A DNA stretch of 20,360 nt from Apostichopus parvimensis (Eukaryota > Echinodermata > Holothuroidea > Aspidochirotida > Stichopodidae). How positions within the stretch are numbered: position 1 is the stretch's first letter; every line of letters begins with the position of its first letter. The stretch covers positions 1-20,360 of the forward strand of contig KN890179.1 in NCBI GenBank assembly GCA_000934455.1, in the 5' to 3' direction. This document shows positions 19,096 through 20,360 of the stretch, in pieces. The position numbers were made by a program, and so were the translations under genes. Under the pieces are notes generated by a model. The model was not told the origin of the DNA, made no database searches, and saw only the letters and a list, made by a program, of their open reading frames with translations.

Positions 19096-19782
19096 CTGTA
19101 GGTTGAGTTGATCAGGTAGAGATTGTGGTGGGTGGACTTGCATTTCCCTTCGGCCCCCCCCCCCCCCCTCCAACTAGGGATAGCATTTTTTTTAAGTTTT
19201 TGCTAAAATTGCTTGCAAGCAGAGTGACATTAATCACACATGGTACACTATTAAGGCAAAACTGTTATCTATATGGTATTATGATATATGCTGTCTGTTG
19301 ACAGGCTAGATGGTAAAGTCATCTATATGGATCTGTATCATTTCTCAAATGGTCCAACTGTTAACCCTCCATCCTACATGTTAGAAGTGAGAAAGCTTGT
19401 TATCAGAAGCTGGTTTAGTTTAGAGCAAAATGTAGGATTGAGCATCGGTTGCTGTACACAACCATGAAGACTTACTCTATATGTACTGAGGGCCAAGGCT
19501 AGTCAGTTCATGTGCTAACTCTTATGTTCATGTCTTAAGAGGTATAAGAAAACCTGAATGTAATTTCTTCATCTCCTTTGATGCTTATGTACATTGGTTA
19601 AATGTTAAAGGTTCTTAAAGGGTTTCAGTAATTTAAACTATGATGTAGAAATATTCCTCCCCCTCCCCCCCCCCCCAATTCCCGTTTTTTCTTCTTTTGT
19701 AGAACTGTGAAAGTCTTTTGATTGCTTTAAATTAAAAGTTCCCAAACTTGCAAGGTTATCACACGATTTACTTATTTGTTTA

Positions 19783-19974
19783 CAGGGATGTAGCTAGACT
19801 TCTATTATTATTGGGGCCAATACTTTTCTAGGGAGAAAGCCTTGACCTATGTTCTGAAACAATAAACACTTTTCTCACAATTTTTGGAGGGCCTGACTGA
19901 AATATTTTCTGTTTTTGGATGGGAGGGGGTGGGCCTATGCCTTGCCACTCCCGCCCCCTGGCTACGCCACTTTG
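19783..19974. mobile_element. Short hAT-like MITE remnant
   Basis: The left end CAGGGATGTAGCTAG resembles the reverse complement of the right end, CAAAGTGGCGTAGCCAGG, both close to a CAGTGGCGTAGCCAG-type hAT terminus. Length is about 190 bp, with a G-rich and then C-rich interior. Flanks TTTGTTTA and TTTGATAA share 6 of 8 bases, but the exact right boundary is uncertain, so the superfamily call is tentative. Confidence 0.55.
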
Positions 19975-20296
19975 ATAACTAACTATTCACAGTGAGTATT
20001 CCGAATTTGTCTGCTAAACAGAGAATTACAAACGAGACGTTAACTTCCTGTTGTGTTAGTGCTTTAACCTTCATGGAACACTGAACACTTTCAGGTTTTG
20101 TTGATTAACTATTTTGCTGTATCTTCAACCTGATCGTCCACGGTCGTACATTAGTACTATACATTTTCTGTCAGACTAGCAAACGAGAAGCAAACAATAG
20201 CAATTTTTCGTGGTCGTTCTATGTTTATTAAATGCTTTGAGTCATTTGTTCGTAGTTTTTCGGATGCTGCAGCCACAAAGTGGCATCGAGAGGAAA

Positions 20297-20360
20297 ATGA
20301 AGTGGCTAATATTAGCAGCCTTGTGTGTTGTCCAAGTAGCGGGACAACACTCCTCTTATA
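20297..20360 (+). CDS. Start of a new secreted or membrane protein gene (signal peptide, 3' partial)
   Basis: An ATG at 20297-20299, with A at position -3 (AAAATGA context), opens a frame that is uninterrupted to the window end. The 21 residues start MKWLILAALCVVQVAGQ: one Lys, a hydrophobic core (LILAALCVV) and a small-residue region (VAG) with likely cleavage before QHSSY. This is a classic signal peptide. The mature protein lies outside the window, so no function can be given. Upstream sequence (about 20200-20296) may be 5' UTR; no clear TATA box was identified. It is distinct from LRP, which ends 3.6 kb upstream. Confidence 0.72.
   Translation, partial: MKWLILAALCVVQVAGQHSSY

Larger units (their letters stand above)
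16689..20296 (+). other. 3' UTR of the LRP gene and intergenic region (extent of UTR unresolved)
   Basis: No convincing gene lies in these 3.6 kb. Candidate poly(A) signals: AATAAA at 16770 (82 nt after the stop), ATTAAA near 17650, and AATAAA at 18857 followed by T-rich sequence. Which is used cannot be told from sequence. C-runs of 12, 15 and 12 lie at 16905-16916, 19154-19168 and 19665-19676. The frame at 18340-18726 is AT-rich chance sequence. Confidence 0.7.

Noticed and set aside
1-20360. An undescribed multi-gene system
   Set aside because: The coding content is one receptor gene and the edge of a second gene. The remaining structure is repeats and transposon remnants of familiar kinds.

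Overview
The window is animal nuclear DNA: AT-rich, with small coding exons bounded by GT...AG introns, and introns filled with transposon remnants, minisatellites and long poly-C/poly-G tracts. The repeat types (tRNA-like SINE head, CR1/Jockey-group LINE, hAT-like non-autonomous elements) and the invertebrate form of the gene suggest a marine invertebrate deuterostome, most likely an echinoderm. That assignment is inference, not proof.

Almost all coding content belongs to one plus-strand gene, the 3' part of a giant LDL-receptor-related protein (LRP). I see 14 coding exons, 1-94 to a stop at 16686-16688. They join in one frame to give 588 residues, and the N-terminal bulk lies upstream of the window. 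Protein order: end of an EGF-like repeat (exon 1); a six-bladed YWTD-type beta-propeller (exons 2-6); a complete six-Cys EGF (exon 7); a Pro/Thr linker and two short EGF modules, each split over two exons (8/9 and 10/11); one transmembrane helix (exon 12); and a tail of about 99 residues (exons 12-14) with one FxNPxF endocytosis-type motif. The extreme C-terminus (NTLVKKD) resembles what I recall of megalin/LRP2 (ANLVKEDSEV), so LRP2-like is preferred over LRP1-like.

Introns. Intron 1 has a 91-bp tandem duplication. Intron 2 has an AT-rich minisatellite with a higher-order pattern. Intron 3 has a CTGCAG-rich inverted repeat. Intron 6 (3.0 kb, the largest) has two nested DNA elements: a 768-bp hAT-like element with a near-perfect 8-bp target duplication, inside another inverted-repeat element that begins 27 nt after the exon-6 donor. 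Intron 9 has 105-bp tandem repeats built of two half-units. Intron 10 has a decayed tRNA-like sequence. Intron 11 has a 5'-truncated LINE with the YADD reverse-transcriptase motif.

From 16689 to about 20296 there is 3' UTR and intergenic DNA with several possible poly(A) signals, a 137-bp direct duplication, a TA microsatellite and a hAT-like remnant. At 20297 a new plus-strand gene appears to begin: an ATG followed by a textbook signal peptide, running off the window end.

I found no CRISPR array, operon or undescribed multi-gene system. The most distinctive observations are the duplicated EGF exon pair with matched loss of one disulfide, the nested transposons next to a splice donor, and the start of a secreted-protein gene at the right edge.
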